The notes beneath the pieces were generated by a model that did not search any database, was not told the DNA's origin, and was given only the letters and a program-made list of their open reading frames with translations. Positions 37,021 through 46,557 of a DNA stretch of 64,000 nt are shown here, piece after piece. A program made the translations under genes and the position numbers. Within the stretch, counting starts at the first letter, position 1. Each line of letters starts with the position of its first letter. The DNA is from Funiculus sociatus GB2-C1 (GTDB lineage: Bacteria; Cyanobacteriota; Cyanobacteriia; Cyanobacteriales; FACHB-T130), in assembly GCF_039962115.1 (NCBI RefSeq), contig NZ_JAMPKJ010000004.1:1-64000 (forward strand), written 5' to 3'.

Positions 37021-37395
37021 CTATAAACCTGGTTTTGATTTATCGGGAAACTTGCACTTCACCTCAATTTCTAAATTGCTCTCAGCCTTACCTTCAGTAA
37101 TGTAAGGAATGCCAGCTGAACCGCCCATCTTAATGCCAAATTTCAGCGTTACCTCCTCAATTTCAGCAGCACCAAAATCTTTAAACGCACTCAGGGCATA
37201 CATAGCATAGCCGCGAATCATCTGACGCGCTTGCTGCATCTTCACCACAGCATCTTCCCGAAAGCCCATCGATTGATTGGGATCGTAGTCATCCGACGCG
37301 GCTGAAGGGGACATCATCGGACTTGACTTCGACTCGACGTAGATTTCATAGTTTTGACCATCCTCTTCTATAAGCAGACGTTGCACTTCTGACAT
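37021..37395 (-). CDS. Trypco1-domain (CU044_2847-like) protein
   Basis: 124 residues. The core reads MSEVQRLLIEEDGQNYEIYVES... and VTLKFGIKMGGSAGIPYITEGKAESNLEIEVKCKF, which fits the small trypsin-co-occurring domain 1. Such domains accompany trypsin- or caspase-like peptidases and STAND NTPases in bacterial conflict systems and are thought to be regulators or targets. Here it is divergent from a caspase-STAND-WD40 gene with 143 bases between them, which supports a joint role. No catalytic residues are visible. Confidence 0.75.
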   Translation of the reverse strand: MSEVQRLLIEEDGQNYEIYVESKSSPMMSPSAASDDYDPNQSMGFREDAVVKMQQARQMIRGYAMYALSAFKDFGAAEIEEVTLKFGIKMGGSAGIPYITEGKAESNLEIEVKCKFPDKSKPGL

Positions 37396-37538
37396 GAGGT
37401 ACCTCTTCGTGTGTTTTCGTGTGTTTTTTGTAAAGTTAGAGCCATTTCTGCTCTTGTTAAGCTATCCTAGTGTCTCAATTAACATCGTTCTTAAGGGTGC
37501 CTGTCAACTAATTCCATATTTTGAAACCAGGTTGCTAA
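37396..37538. promoter_or_regulatory. Divergent promoter region of the Trypco1 / caspase-STAND pair
   Basis: 143 bases shared by two divergent start codons. It is AT-rich (runs such as GTGTTTTCGTGTGTTTTTTG, a short direct repeat of GTGTTTT). No operator can be named. A single regulatory region for both genes is an inference from the spacing. Confidence 0.4.
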
Positions 37539-40500
37539 ATGGCTCGATACGCCCTTGTTATTGGAATTTCCGAATATCAAAGCTCAAACTTATTACGCCT
37601 TCCCAAGACAGTAACCGATGCTGAGGCTGTAGTACAGATACTCAAGCAATACGGCGACTTCCAGATGGTTAAACGATTGCCTGAGCGTTGGAATCAACAG
37701 AATAATGACTATGAAATCGGGACAAAGGCGGTAACTGGCAACGAATTGGGGCAAGCTTTAAGAACGTTTCTACTGGAGCAGGCATATAGAAGCGATGCGC
37801 TCATCTACTTCAGCGGACACGGGATTACAGTATCAGACAATTTGGGGCGAACCAAAGGGTATTTAGCAACTTCGGATTGCGTGTTGGAGACGGATGGGAA
37901 GCGTATTGTCGGGCAACAACATGGAATTGCCTTAGATAGTCTCAACGAGCTGATTCGGGCTGCCGAACTGAGTAGTTTAGTTTTGCTTCTAGATTGCTGT
38001 CATGGGGGTTATTTTCTGGAACGCCAGCTAGTAGAACAAACGCTTACTGCTTTTAGCTCCCAAAAAGATTATTACGTCATTACCGCCTGTAGAACCTTCG
38101 AGCAAGCGTGGGCGATGCACGATGAAAAGCATGATGTCTTTACCGGAGCAGTTCTCGACGGGTTGGCGTTAGAGAATGCGGGAAAAGATGGAAGTGTCAG
38201 TGGCGATCGCTTATTCGATCACATCAGCAGACAACTCAAAGGTAAAAGGCAGGAACCGATCCGCATGGGTTGGGGTAAGTCAATTACGGTAGTGAATTAT
38301 CCGCTAAATGAAAACACTCCATCCGCTACTTTTACTTTCAACCGAGAAAATCCATATCAGGGACTGCAAGCTTTTGAGCTAGGGAAAGAAAAATATTTTT
38401 TCGGGCGCGAACTAGCTATCCGCGCACTGGTAGACAGACTCAATAATGCTAGATTTCTCTCGGTTATTGGTCGATCGGGTTGTGGCAAGTCTTCTCTAGT
38501 GAAAGCGGGATTGTTGCCGAAACTCCAAAGCGATTACCTCCCCGGTAGCAGCCAGTGGGAAATCGAGATTTTTACTCCTGGCACTCATCCTCTAGGAAAA
38601 CTGACAGGAATCCTAGCGCGGCGACATCAGGAAAATAAGCCGTTTGTCCTCTTTATAGACCAATTTGAAGAGGTATTTACCCTCTGCAATGACGAAGCAG
38701 AGCGACAAACTTTCATGCGGTTGATGGCGGATGAAGCAACGGCTTCCGACCGGATCACCAGGGTGATTGTCGCAATTCGGGGAGATTTCCTCGACCGATG
38801 CGCTGCCTATCCAGAAGCAGCAAATTTAATCAATCGCACTCAACCGACAACTTATATCGTTGAACCTCTATCTCGCCAAGAAATAGAAGAGACAATTGAA
38901 AAACCCGCAGAGCTTCATGGTGTCGGGTTTGAGCCTGGGTTAGTATCGCAAATTGCAGAAGATGTGGAAAATCAACCAGGAGCATTACCCCTGTTGCAAT
39001 ACGCGCTTTCTGAGTTGTGGCGAAAATTTTGCGAACAGGATTCCCCCTCTGGACAACCGCTTTTGGCTTGGAAAGACTATGAGGAGATTGGCGGAGTCAA
39101 AGGCGCGTTGGATAACCGAGCGACTATTCTATACCGGAGTTTTATTCGAGAGAATCAAGCTTTTGTGCGCCGCCTATTCATGACATTGGTTAAGTTAGGT
39201 GACGGCAACGAAGTAACGCGCCGCCGTGCCACTTGGGAAGAATTGAGCGGGTTCGCAGATTCCCCTGAACAACTGCAACAAGTAGTCAGACTGCTAGCAG
39301 ATCAACAGCAACGCCTAATTATCACCGATGAAAATACTATAGAAGTTGCTCATGAAGCCCTTTTATCCGAGTGGAAATTACTTCGCAGTTGGATTGAAGA
39401 CAACCGCGAGAATATCCGCCTCAAGCAAAGTCTAGAGGAAGACTGCCGCGAATGGCACGAATGGTTTAAAAAATCTGATGATGCGCTACTAGCAGGTGCG
39501 CGTCTGGCAGCAATTGAAGAGTGGGTGAACAATACTCGGACTAAACTCCCTTACCTAGAAGCAGAGTTTTTTCATAAGAGTGTGGAGAAGCGTGATCGCG
39601 AACTCCAAGAAAAAATAGAAGCAGCAAAACGTGAAGCCGAAGCTTTAGCCTTAGCTGAAGCAGAAAAAGCTAAGGCAGCTGAAGCTTTAGCTCTAGCTGA
39701 TATAGAAAAATCTCTTATAGCAAAGGATAAAGCCGAGGCGGAAGCTAGAGAAGAAGCAGCAAAAGCTAGAGAGGCTGAAGCCAGAACTAAGGTTCAAAAG
39801 CAAAGAAATTGGTGGCTGTCTGTAGCAACAATTGGACTGGCAGTAGTTGCCGCCTTATCTATTGGACTTCAACAACAAGCAAAACAACGAGAAAAAGCTG
39901 TTTTAGAAGCTTTGATTTCAAGGCCTCAAGAGTTATTTGCTGCCAATAAACAGCTTGAAGCTTGGATAGAAAGTGTGAAAGTGCTGAATCAGTTGAAAAC
40001 GAACGGAGGGGAGCACTCGTATGCACTCAATCTTTTACAACCCATAATCTCTAGCATCCGTGAGCGTAATCGCTTAGAAGGGCATGTTGATGAGGTGAAC
40101 GATGTTAGCTTTAGTCCAGACGGTAGCCTGATTGCTTCTGTCAGCCAAGATGGATATTTAAAGCTCTGGAGCAAAGAAGGTAAGTCTTTAAATACAAAAT
40201 CTTTCAATCATAAAAAAGCTGTTTGGGGGGTTGATTTTAGTCCTACTAATTATATAATTGCTTCTAGTGATGGAGATGGCATTATTAGTATTAGGGACAT
40301 AGCTAATAGTAGCTTAAAGAAAGAATTAAAACCACCGGAAGATATAAATTCTTCTAAAAAGCTTGCTTTAAGAGTGAAGTTTAGCCCTAATGGTCAGCTG
40401 GTTGCCTCTGCGAATTTTGATAATACTGTAAGAGTTTGGCAAGTATCAAATAATTCACTAATAAAAACTTTCCATCATAATGCTGAAGTTAACAGTGTGA

Positions 40501-41069
40501 GTTTTAATTCTGATGGTCAGCAAATCGCTTCTGCCAGTGCAGATGGCACTATAAAAATTTGGAGTTTAGCATCTAATAATGATAAGCCTTTAAGAACATT
40601 CAAAGGGCATACAGACGAAGTTTTCAGTGTAAAGTTCAGCCCTGATGATAAAAATATTGTTTCTGGGAGTAGAGACAGAACCATAAGGATTTGGAGTTTA
40701 TCGTCCAACCAACAACCAAGAGTATTGACAGACCATAATGATATGGTTTATAGCGTTAGTTTTAGTCCTAATGGTCAAATTATTGCTTCTGGTAGCAAAG
40801 ACGGAACTGTAAGGCTCTGGAGCAAAGAAGGTAATTTATTAAAAACCTTTTGGCACGGTTCTTCTGTTTTTAGTGTAAGTTTTAGCCCTGTTGATCAGAT
40901 AATTGCTTCTGCTGGTGCTGATAGAAGTGTGAGACTTTGGAGTATGGATTTAAATCCTCCTAGCCATATAAATAATTTAGTTGACTATAGCTGTAAATTA
41001 TTATCTAATTATCTGAGAAATAACTCTAGATTAAATGAAGAAGAGCGAAATATTTGTAGTAAAAACTAA
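37539..41069 (+). CDS. Caspase-like peptidase / nSTAND NTPase / transmembrane / WD40 protein
   Basis: 1176 residues. Residues 1-250 are a caspase-fold (C14) peptidase with the catalytic His in YFSGHG (H94) and Cys in LLLDCCHGG (C154). Residues 265-640 form an nSTAND1-type NTPase: FFGRELAIRALVDRL, Walker A GRSGCGKSS (about 310-318), Walker B VLFIDQFEE. A coiled coil (about 680-750) leads to one membrane helix (about 758-778). Seven WD40 repeats (about 845-1150) complete one propeller. By family logic the WD40 propeller senses a signal, the NTPase assembles, and the peptidase is released, killing or arresting the cell. The WD40 part is more AT-rich than the rest, as if assembled or recombined. 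Partner: Trypco1 gene at 37021. Confidence 0.88.
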   Translation: MARYALVIGISEYQSSNLLRLPKTVTDAEAVVQILKQYGDFQMVKRLPERWNQQNNDYEIGTKAVTGNELGQALRTFLLEQAYRSDALIYFSGHGITVSDNLGRTKGYLATSDCVLETDGKRIVGQQHGIALDSLNELIRAAELSSLVLLLDCCHGGYFLERQLVEQTLTAFSSQKDYYVITACRTFEQAWAMHDEKHDVFTGAVLDGLALENAGKDGSVSGDRLFDHISRQLKGKRQEPIRMGWGKSITVVNYPLNENTPSATFTFNRENPYQGLQAFELGKEKYFFGRELAIRALVDRLNNARFLSVIGRSGCGKSSLVKAGLLPKLQSDYLPGSSQWEIEIFTPGTHPLGKLTGILARRHQENKPFVLFIDQFEEVFTLCNDEAERQTFMRLMADEATASDRITRVIVAIRGDFLDRCAAYPEAANLINRTQPTTYIVEPLSRQEIEETIEKPAELHGVGFEPGLVSQIAEDVENQPGALPLLQYALSELWRKFCEQDSPSGQPLLAWKDYEEIGGVKGALDNRATILYRSFIRENQAFVRRLFMTLVKLGDGNEVTRRRATWEELSGFADSPEQLQQVVRLLADQQQRLIITDENTIEVAHEALLSEWKLLRSWIEDNRENIRLKQSLEEDCREWHEWFKKSDDALLAGARLAAIEEWVNNTRTKLPYLEAEFFHKSVEKRDRELQEKIEAAKREAEALALAEAEKAKAAEALALADIEKSLIAKDKAEAEAREEAAKAREAEARTKVQKQRNWWLSVATIGLAVVAALSIGLQQQAKQREKAVLEALISRPQELFAANKQLEAWIESVKVLNQLKTNGGEHSYALNLLQPIISSIRERNRLEGHVDEVNDVSFSPDGSLIASVSQDGYLKLWSKEGKSLNTKSFNHKKAVWGVDFSPTNYIIASSDGDGIISIRDIANSSLKKELKPPEDINSSKKLALRVKFSPNGQLVASANFDNTVRVWQVSNNSLIKTFHHNAEVNSVSFNSDGQQIASASADGTIKIWSLASNNDKPLRTFKGHTDEVFSVKFSPDDKNIVSGSRDRTIRIWSLSSNQQPRVLTDHNDMVYSVSFSPNGQIIASGSKDGTVRLWSKEGNLLKTFWHGSSVFSVSFSPVDQIIASAGADRSVRLWSMDLNPPSHINNLVDYSCKLLSNYLRNNSRLNEEERNICSKN

Positions 41070-41187
41070 CAAAGCTAGAGAGGAAATTGTTGTGTTTTTA
41101 GTTAAAAGGAATTATTATTGTATTGTATTGTAGGGTTGATTAATATATCATAGTTAATGATAAGTGTGAGAAACGAGGGCGTAAGAA

Positions 41188-41700
41188 ATGGATAGCTTAG
41201 AGTTGAGTTTGAGAATTTTAAAAGAAATTTTGTCGAGCAATAATCTTGAAGATGAAGATATTGGTGTTAAAACCCGAAAAGTCTTGGCTTCTTTTGAGGA
41301 AATTTATAAAAAGGTTTCCGAGTTAACAAATCAATTACCTGAAAAAAATGAGGTGGATAGTAAAGATTGTGAATCAAGTTTCATTCGAGCGCTTAAGAAT
41401 GCTTCAAGCGGGGAGACCTATGAAAATTTTCGAGAGATTATGAGTCGCGAAGTCCTAGAGAAACCAGAGATTCTTAATTTTACACATCTTAAAGAGGAAA
41501 CAGTAAAGGAAGAAATTAAAAATGCTTTGATGGCAGAAACGATTGAAAGATTTTCCAACTCATTAAGGGCTATTTCTTCTAGTTTTTTTACATGTTCAAG
41601 CCTTAATCCATGTGCATTCTGTACTTTCAGGGATGCTGTAATAGACGTGACTTCTTACGAAAGTTTAAAACAAGCATTGAGTAGAGACGTTTTCGCATGA
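41188..41700 (+). CDS. Hypothetical protein after the caspase-STAND gene
   Basis: 170 residues, AT-rich like the WD40 part upstream and only 118 bases after it. Helical N-terminal two-thirds (SLRILKEILSSNN, EEIYKKVSELTNQL) and a Cys-containing tail SSFFTCSSLNPCAFCTFRDAV, where CSSLNPCAFC could bind metal. Not recognised. It could be a third component of the conflict module, but only its position suggests so. Confidence 0.55.
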   Translation: MDSLELSLRILKEILSSNNLEDEDIGVKTRKVLASFEEIYKKVSELTNQLPEKNEVDSKDCESSFIRALKNASSGETYENFREIMSREVLEKPEILNFTHLKEETVKEEIKNALMAETIERFSNSLRAISSSFFTCSSLNPCAFCTFRDAVIDVTSYESLKQALSRDVFA

Positions 41701-41852
41701 AGGATTTTTGCGAAAACGGATTTACCCATTATTTTCGTAGCTTGCTCGCTCCTCTCCTGCCTTTACTTGCTAACCAAGCTGTGCAGCAGTCAGTAAGGAC
41801 TGGGCAGTATTTTTGTTAGTAATTGGATTAAGACAGGAAATTGCTTAGATAT

Positions 41853-41998
41853 AGTGATCGCACTCTCTAACCCAATTAAGAGCGCGATTGTACTCTCTAC
41901 CCAATCAAGAGCGCGATCGCATTCTCTACCCAATCAAGAGCGCGATCGCACTCTCTACCCAATCAAGAGCGCGATCGCACTCTTGACCCCATCTGATA
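41853..41998. repeat. 29-bp tandem repeat containing HIP1
   Basis: Copies start at 41882, 41911, 41940 and 41969, exactly 29 bases apart, with a partial diverged copy before them from 41853. Each unit has GCGCGATCGC followed by ACTCTCTACC and CAATCAAGA. The first units are diverged (GCGCGATTGT) and the later ones nearly identical, which suggests expansion in progress. Short frames across it are artefacts. Confidence 0.9.
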
Positions 41999-42113
41999 TC
42001 TACAAGCAAGAGAGCGATATTCTTGTTAGTAACTGAATTTAACGAAAAATTATTAGATATTGCCCTCACAAACAATCATTTAAGAATGATTCTCAATTGA
42101 GCTGAGAAAAAGC

Positions 42114-42148
42114 AAAACCCAACAAAGTCTTTTGGGTGTTAGGTTTTT
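42114..42148 (+). terminator. Terminator-like hairpin
   Basis: AAAACCCAACA and TGTTAGGTTTT pair with one mismatch, then T. A second small hairpin (CTCTAA...TTAGAG) follows at 42152-42170, again ending in TTTTT. Confidence 0.55.
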
Positions 42149-42168
42149 GTACTCTAACCCTAGTTTAG

Positions 42169-42435
42169 AGTTGGGTTTTTGTACTGCTTCGCCTAATCTA
42201 CACCCACTCCGGGGATCGCTTTGCATACAGCAAGGCTTCTCTTACAGAAGGTAGATATATTATTGCCAAAAGGGATACGCCTTTTGTGGTAGTAACAGCC
42301 GATACTGACAGTAGGATAAGTATTCGGTTATTATCAGCAGTGCAGGCAGGAAAAACAGAGGTAGTAAGGCGCGATCGCATCCAACTTGCCAAACCTCAAC
42401 CGATTTGCTACTTAATTTCTATATACCTAAAATAA
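42169..42435 (+). pseudogene. Possible gene remnant
   Basis: An open plus-strand frame with no start codon reads THSGDRFAYSKASLTEGRYI...ADTDSRISIRLLSAVQAGKT and ends at TAA 42435. The composition looks protein-like, but I cannot name the family. It may be the tail of a lost gene. Between 41701 and 42595 nothing else is credible. Confidence 0.25.
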
Positions 42436-42595
42436 CAAAACTTTTCCTTCTTTATAAAGATTTAATATTTGGGCTTTTCAGCTTCTTGTTTCTACACAAA
42501 ATGGGTATTTCTTTCAGCAGTTCGCTCGGACGGTAGAGGGACTTTTAGACCTTTTGCCCCTACACTAGAACGGTCAGATACAATTGTTGTTCCTT

Positions 42596-42994
42596 ATGTT
42601 GTCCTGTCAGCACCCCCTTCTGCGTGTCCTGGTTGTTGATGACCATGAACTTACTCGTTTTAGCCTCAAGCTAGCATTCCAAAGTCAGGCGAACATTGAG
42701 CTAGTTGGACTCGCAAGCAACGGTCAAGAAGCCGTGGAAATGGTCGAGCGTTACCATCCTGATGTGATTATTCTCGACTTACAGATGCCCGTGTTAGACG
42801 GTCTATCCGCATCGACACAGATAAAACACATCGATCCGCACGCACAGATCATTGCTTATTCATCAGTGGAAGACCCGCAGATTGAAGTAATGAGCCAAAC
42901 TGCCAGAATAGATGCTTTCTGCAAAAAAGATACCGCTACCCAAGAACTGATTGCTTTAGTCAAGCAGCTAGGGCAGCGGGCAGTTAGTCACTAG
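42596..42994 (+). CDS. Receiver-only response regulator (CheY-like)
   Basis: From ATG 42596, 132 residues (an in-frame TTG at 42584 is possible). A single REC domain: acidic pair VVDDHE, phospho-acceptor Asp in VIILDLQMPVLDG, Thr/Ser in IIAYSSVED, and Lys in FCKKD. The input DDHELTRFSLKLAF resembles NarL/LuxR-type receivers, but no DNA-binding domain follows, so it may act by protein contact or be a shortened NarL-type regulator. No kinase nearby. Confidence 0.85.
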   Translation: MLSCQHPLLRVLVVDDHELTRFSLKLAFQSQANIELVGLASNGQEAVEMVERYHPDVIILDLQMPVLDGLSASTQIKHIDPHAQIIAYSSVEDPQIEVMSQTARIDAFCKKDTATQELIALVKQLGQRAVSH

Positions 42995-43059
42995 GGGGTG
43001 CGAAGGTAGGCGACCTTGCAGCTAGAATTAGCCCCGCAAGGCGTCAAATTTTAATTGGC

Positions 43060-43230
43060 CTATCCTGCTTCAGGAAAGGTACGGTTAAATTCGTCAATTA
43101 AATCGTCAATTTCTTCCAGCGCCTGATTAACATCTATTCTGAGAGTACCCAGGTTTGGTTCTTCCAAAAGCCGTACCAGAGACTCACGCTTGAGTTCAAT
43201 CAGGCTAATCCATTGTTTTAAAGTTTCTGA
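43060..43230 (-). CDS. Small hypothetical helical protein
   Basis: About 57 residues from MDSETLKQWISLIELKRESL; an upstream in-frame ATG at 43245 would give 61. Acidic helices, no recognised motif. It lies 36 bases after the 43282 gene on the same strand, suggesting one transcript. Confidence 0.45.
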   Translation of the reverse strand, partial: SETLKQWISLIELKRESLVRLLEEPNLGTLRIDVNQALEEIDDLIDEFNRTFPEAG

Positions 43231-43281
43231 GTCCATTATCTGCATTACAATTCAACATTAACTTAACATTACCCAATAATC

Positions 43282-43542
43282 CTAGCGAAGGAAGGGAGGT
43301 CGCTTTGGATCGGCAGGTTTATTTTTAATCACCTCAGCAATAAACCGCTTGAGCGCCTTTTCCCTATTTTTCATAAAAGCAGACCAAAATCCAGGCTGAA
43401 ACTCATCCATCGTTTTGGCTAAAGCCCAGACATCTACCGCCAGTATGTTATAAAGCGTTTCGTCCTCCTGCTTAAGGGTTTTAAGCTGATCGAGGATGGC
43501 TCTACTTTTTTTTGTAGCTTGCTCATTATCTTCTTGAATCAT
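43282..43542 (-). CDS. Small hypothetical protein
   Basis: 86 residues (MIQEDNEQATKKSRAILDQL). Helical; the C-terminal half WSAFMKNREKALKRFIAEVIKNKPADPKRPPFLR is basic. No family recognised. First of a two-gene minus-strand pair. Confidence 0.45.
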   Translation of the reverse strand: MIQEDNEQATKKSRAILDQLKTLKQEDETLYNILAVDVWALAKTMDEFQPGFWSAFMKNREKALKRFIAEVIKNKPADPKRPPFLR

Positions 43543-43963
43543 AAAACCTCGCGGGAAGGGTAGATACCTATGAGTAGGAGACAGGCTTAAGCTGGTTCAT
43601 AGGTCTGTTAAGCATGGGAGGAAACACGACACTTGGTTAATGGTGGCCTTAACGGTGCAGCTAACATTTTAGTTAAAAGTAAGCACAGGCTGGATTTCCA
43701 GGGGGTGTGTCAAGTTTTGTCCTAACCTGTTAGGCGTTAGGATTTCCTAGCTCTTAAGAATCCCCACAGGGTAAATCCAGGGGAGCGTCAATCTATGCTC
43801 TCAACTATGAATTGACGGCAGCAGACAACAACCTGATTTGATAATACGGGTTTTCTTTGAAACCGCCATTATTTGATAAAAGTCTTACGCACACAAGCGA
43901 GATATTACGCCTGGACAAGGATAATAAAGCTGAAGAGATTGTGAATCGGGTATCCTAATAAAA
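43543..43963. other. Intergenic region upstream of DUF2854
   Basis: 420 bases without a credible gene. CGTCAAT and ATTGACG near 43787-43817 make an inverted repeat and AATCCCC...GGGGA near 43760-43785 another short one. A small structured RNA is possible but unsupported. Confidence 0.35.
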
Positions 43964-44515
43964 ATGTTACGTCAAACTTCTTTGGGAACGTTAGGTTTAG
44001 GTGTGGGTTTTGTTTTGACAATTGTGGGATTTTATGCCTACTCCACGGGCAACGCCACATTGAATCTAGCGGGATTCTTCTATGGTATTCCGGTGCTGCT
44101 GGGAGGTCTTGCGCTCAAAGCCGCAGAACTTAAGCCTGTACCATTCAGTAAACCCACCTCGAAAGAGGTAATGGCACTACGCCAGCAGCAAGCAACTGTT
44201 ACTCAAAACCAGATTCGCAAAGATGTCACTCGCTATCGCTACGGTCAAGATGCTCATTTGGATAGCTCTTTGAGTAGCTTGGGGTTGAGTCCGACAGACG
44301 AGGAAAGACCAGTGCTGAAGGGATTAGAGGAAAAGGAGGTTGATGGCGCTTATACTTTAGTGCTGGAATTTGAGTCGCCGCTGATTCCTTTTGAGGTTTG
44401 GCAACAGAAGCGGGAGAAGATAAAGGGCTTTTTTGGCCCTGGTATCCAGGTTGAGTTGAGTCAACCTGCCGAGAACTGCGTTGATGTGGCGCTTATTGCT
44501 ACGCCGCAGGTGTAA
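43964..44515 (+). CDS. DUF2854 membrane protein
   Basis: 183 residues. Two hydrophobic helices near the N-terminus (about 8-26 and 33-50, GFFYGIPVLLGGLALKAAELKP), then a soluble domain. The pattern matches DUF2854, a family shared by cyanobacteria and plant plastids with no settled function. Converges with the CRR7 gene. Confidence 0.78.
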   Translation: MLRQTSLGTLGLGVGFVLTIVGFYAYSTGNATLNLAGFFYGIPVLLGGLALKAAELKPVPFSKPTSKEVMALRQQQATVTQNQIRKDVTRYRYGQDAHLDSSLSSLGLSPTDEERPVLKGLEEKEVDGAYTLVLEFESPLIPFEVWQQKREKIKGFFGPGIQVELSQPAENCVDVALIATPQV

Positions 44516-44537
44516 GGGAAAGTTTAAGACTTGTCGC

Positions 44538-44795
44538 TTACTTTTCCAGGCGGACTACATACCACTGTAAAAATTGTCCTGGCTCCATATCTAATTCGCA
44601 AGATGTGTCCATTAGGTACTGAGCTTGAGCCTGTACTAAGGGAAATTTTTGCAAGTCTCGCGGCAGGTTATCCTGACGAGTTACCAAAATTGCCTTGAGT
44701 TTTTCTAATAGTTCGGCGGCGCTGAGAAATTGTTCTGGTTGGTTGGGTTCTAGAACGACGAAGGCATCTTCTTGATACATTATGGAGTCAGGCAT
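44538..44795 (-). CDS. Chlororespiratory reduction 7 (CRR7) family protein
   Basis: From ATG 44795, 85 residues: MPDSIMYQEDAFVVLEPNQPEQFLSAAELLEKLK...LPRDLQKFPLVQAQAQYLMDTSCELDMEPGQFLQWYVVRLEK, which fits CRR7. In plants CRR7 is needed to assemble the chloroplast NDH-1 (NDH-PSI) complex; the cyanobacterial role is inferred. A frame extending to 44876 adds 27 poorly conserved residues, so I chose the inner start, though its ribosome site is weak. Confidence 0.7.
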   Translation of the reverse strand: MPDSIMYQEDAFVVLEPNQPEQFLSAAELLEKLKAILVTRQDNLPRDLQKFPLVQAQAQYLMDTSCELDMEPGQFLQWYVVRLEK

Positions 44796-44978
44796 TTTGC
44801 GTTTTTTTATACTTGAGACATCTTGTTCAAGTGTATCGCCATAAACTGGCGGTTTTGATAGCGGTTTCAGAGTCAAGGAGCAAAAAAATAACCGCTGAGC
44901 GGTCTAGGAATGAGGTTAAGACAACTCAGCGGTTAACTCACGCTTATTAAGCTATTAGTTATTTAGGGCTAGGACAGC

Positions 44979-45479
44979 TTAGTTGGTCGCCGCCGCACCT
45001 TCAGCCTCTGGCTGGCTGGTTAATTCTGGAGTTGTGGTGGTGTTATTACCCAGGTTGAGTTTAACGACTGTACGCTTTGCTTCCGCTACCTTGGGCAGTG
45101 TCAGTGTCAAGATGCCATTGTTGAAGTCGGCTTTGACTTGATCGTTCTGAATTGGCACTGGCAGAGGAATCACGCGCTGGAAACTACCATAGCGGAATTC
45201 GGAGCGGAAGAAGCCTTTTTCTTCGGTCTTTTTCTCAAAGCGATGTTCGCCTTGAATAGCGATCGCTTCGCGGGTGACGCGCACATCCAGATCCTTGCCT
45301 TCTACGCCTGGAATTTCTGCCCGCAAAATCAGATTGTCTTCGGTGTCTTGCAGTTCAATCGCAGGTTGCCAGGTTTTACCAGACTGGCGATCGCTTCCGG
45401 CAATTTCATCAAACATTTGATCCATTTGACGACGCAGGGTTTCAATTTCTGAAAATGGTTGCCAACGAATCAGAGCCAT
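44979..45479 (-). CDS. hspA: Small heat shock protein, Hsp20/alpha-crystallin family
   Basis: 166 residues. ACD domain from about residue 45: IELQDTEDNLILRAEIPGVEGKDLDVRVTREAIAIQGEH and the C-terminal VKADFNNGILTLTLPK. MALIRWQPFSEIETLRRQMDQMF is the family start, and the C-terminal tail is Thr/Ala-rich. GGAGGAACT lies before the ATG. It holds unfolded proteins during heat or light stress; in cyanobacteria HspA is also found at thylakoids. Confidence 0.9.
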   Translation of the reverse strand: MALIRWQPFSEIETLRRQMDQMFDEIAGSDRQSGKTWQPAIELQDTEDNLILRAEIPGVEGKDLDVRVTREAIAIQGEHRFEKKTEEKGFFRSEFRYGSFQRVIPLPVPIQNDQVKADFNNGILTLTLPKVAEAKRTVVKLNLGNNTTTTPELTSQPEAEGAAATN

Positions 45480-46262
<783 letters not shown>

Positions 46263-46557
46263 AAAGCTGGCTTGAAAACACTTTTTATCATCCAATTCCA
46301 AGGTACAGAGGGGGCAATTATGCTCTCTCTTTTTTTTATTCATAGCCATTCTCAGTCTCTGGTGGGGAATGAGTATAAGCGAGGCTCTACTTCGCGTGAA
46401 AACGCAAAAGAAGCCATAATTGAATGTTGGCGTAGGGGTGCTTAAGTGAGGCGAAGCCTTGCAGTAGGCATTTCCAGGACTCTCCTGAAGCGGCTTGACG
46501 CTGGGTGAATAGCCAAGTAGCGTTGTAAATTAGGTGAGAACAGGAGTGGTGTAATAT

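Noticed and set aside
46386-46557. glmS ribozyme upstream of glmS
   Set aside because: The ribozyme is known from Gram-positive bacteria, and the conserved core and pseudoknot pattern are not visible here.
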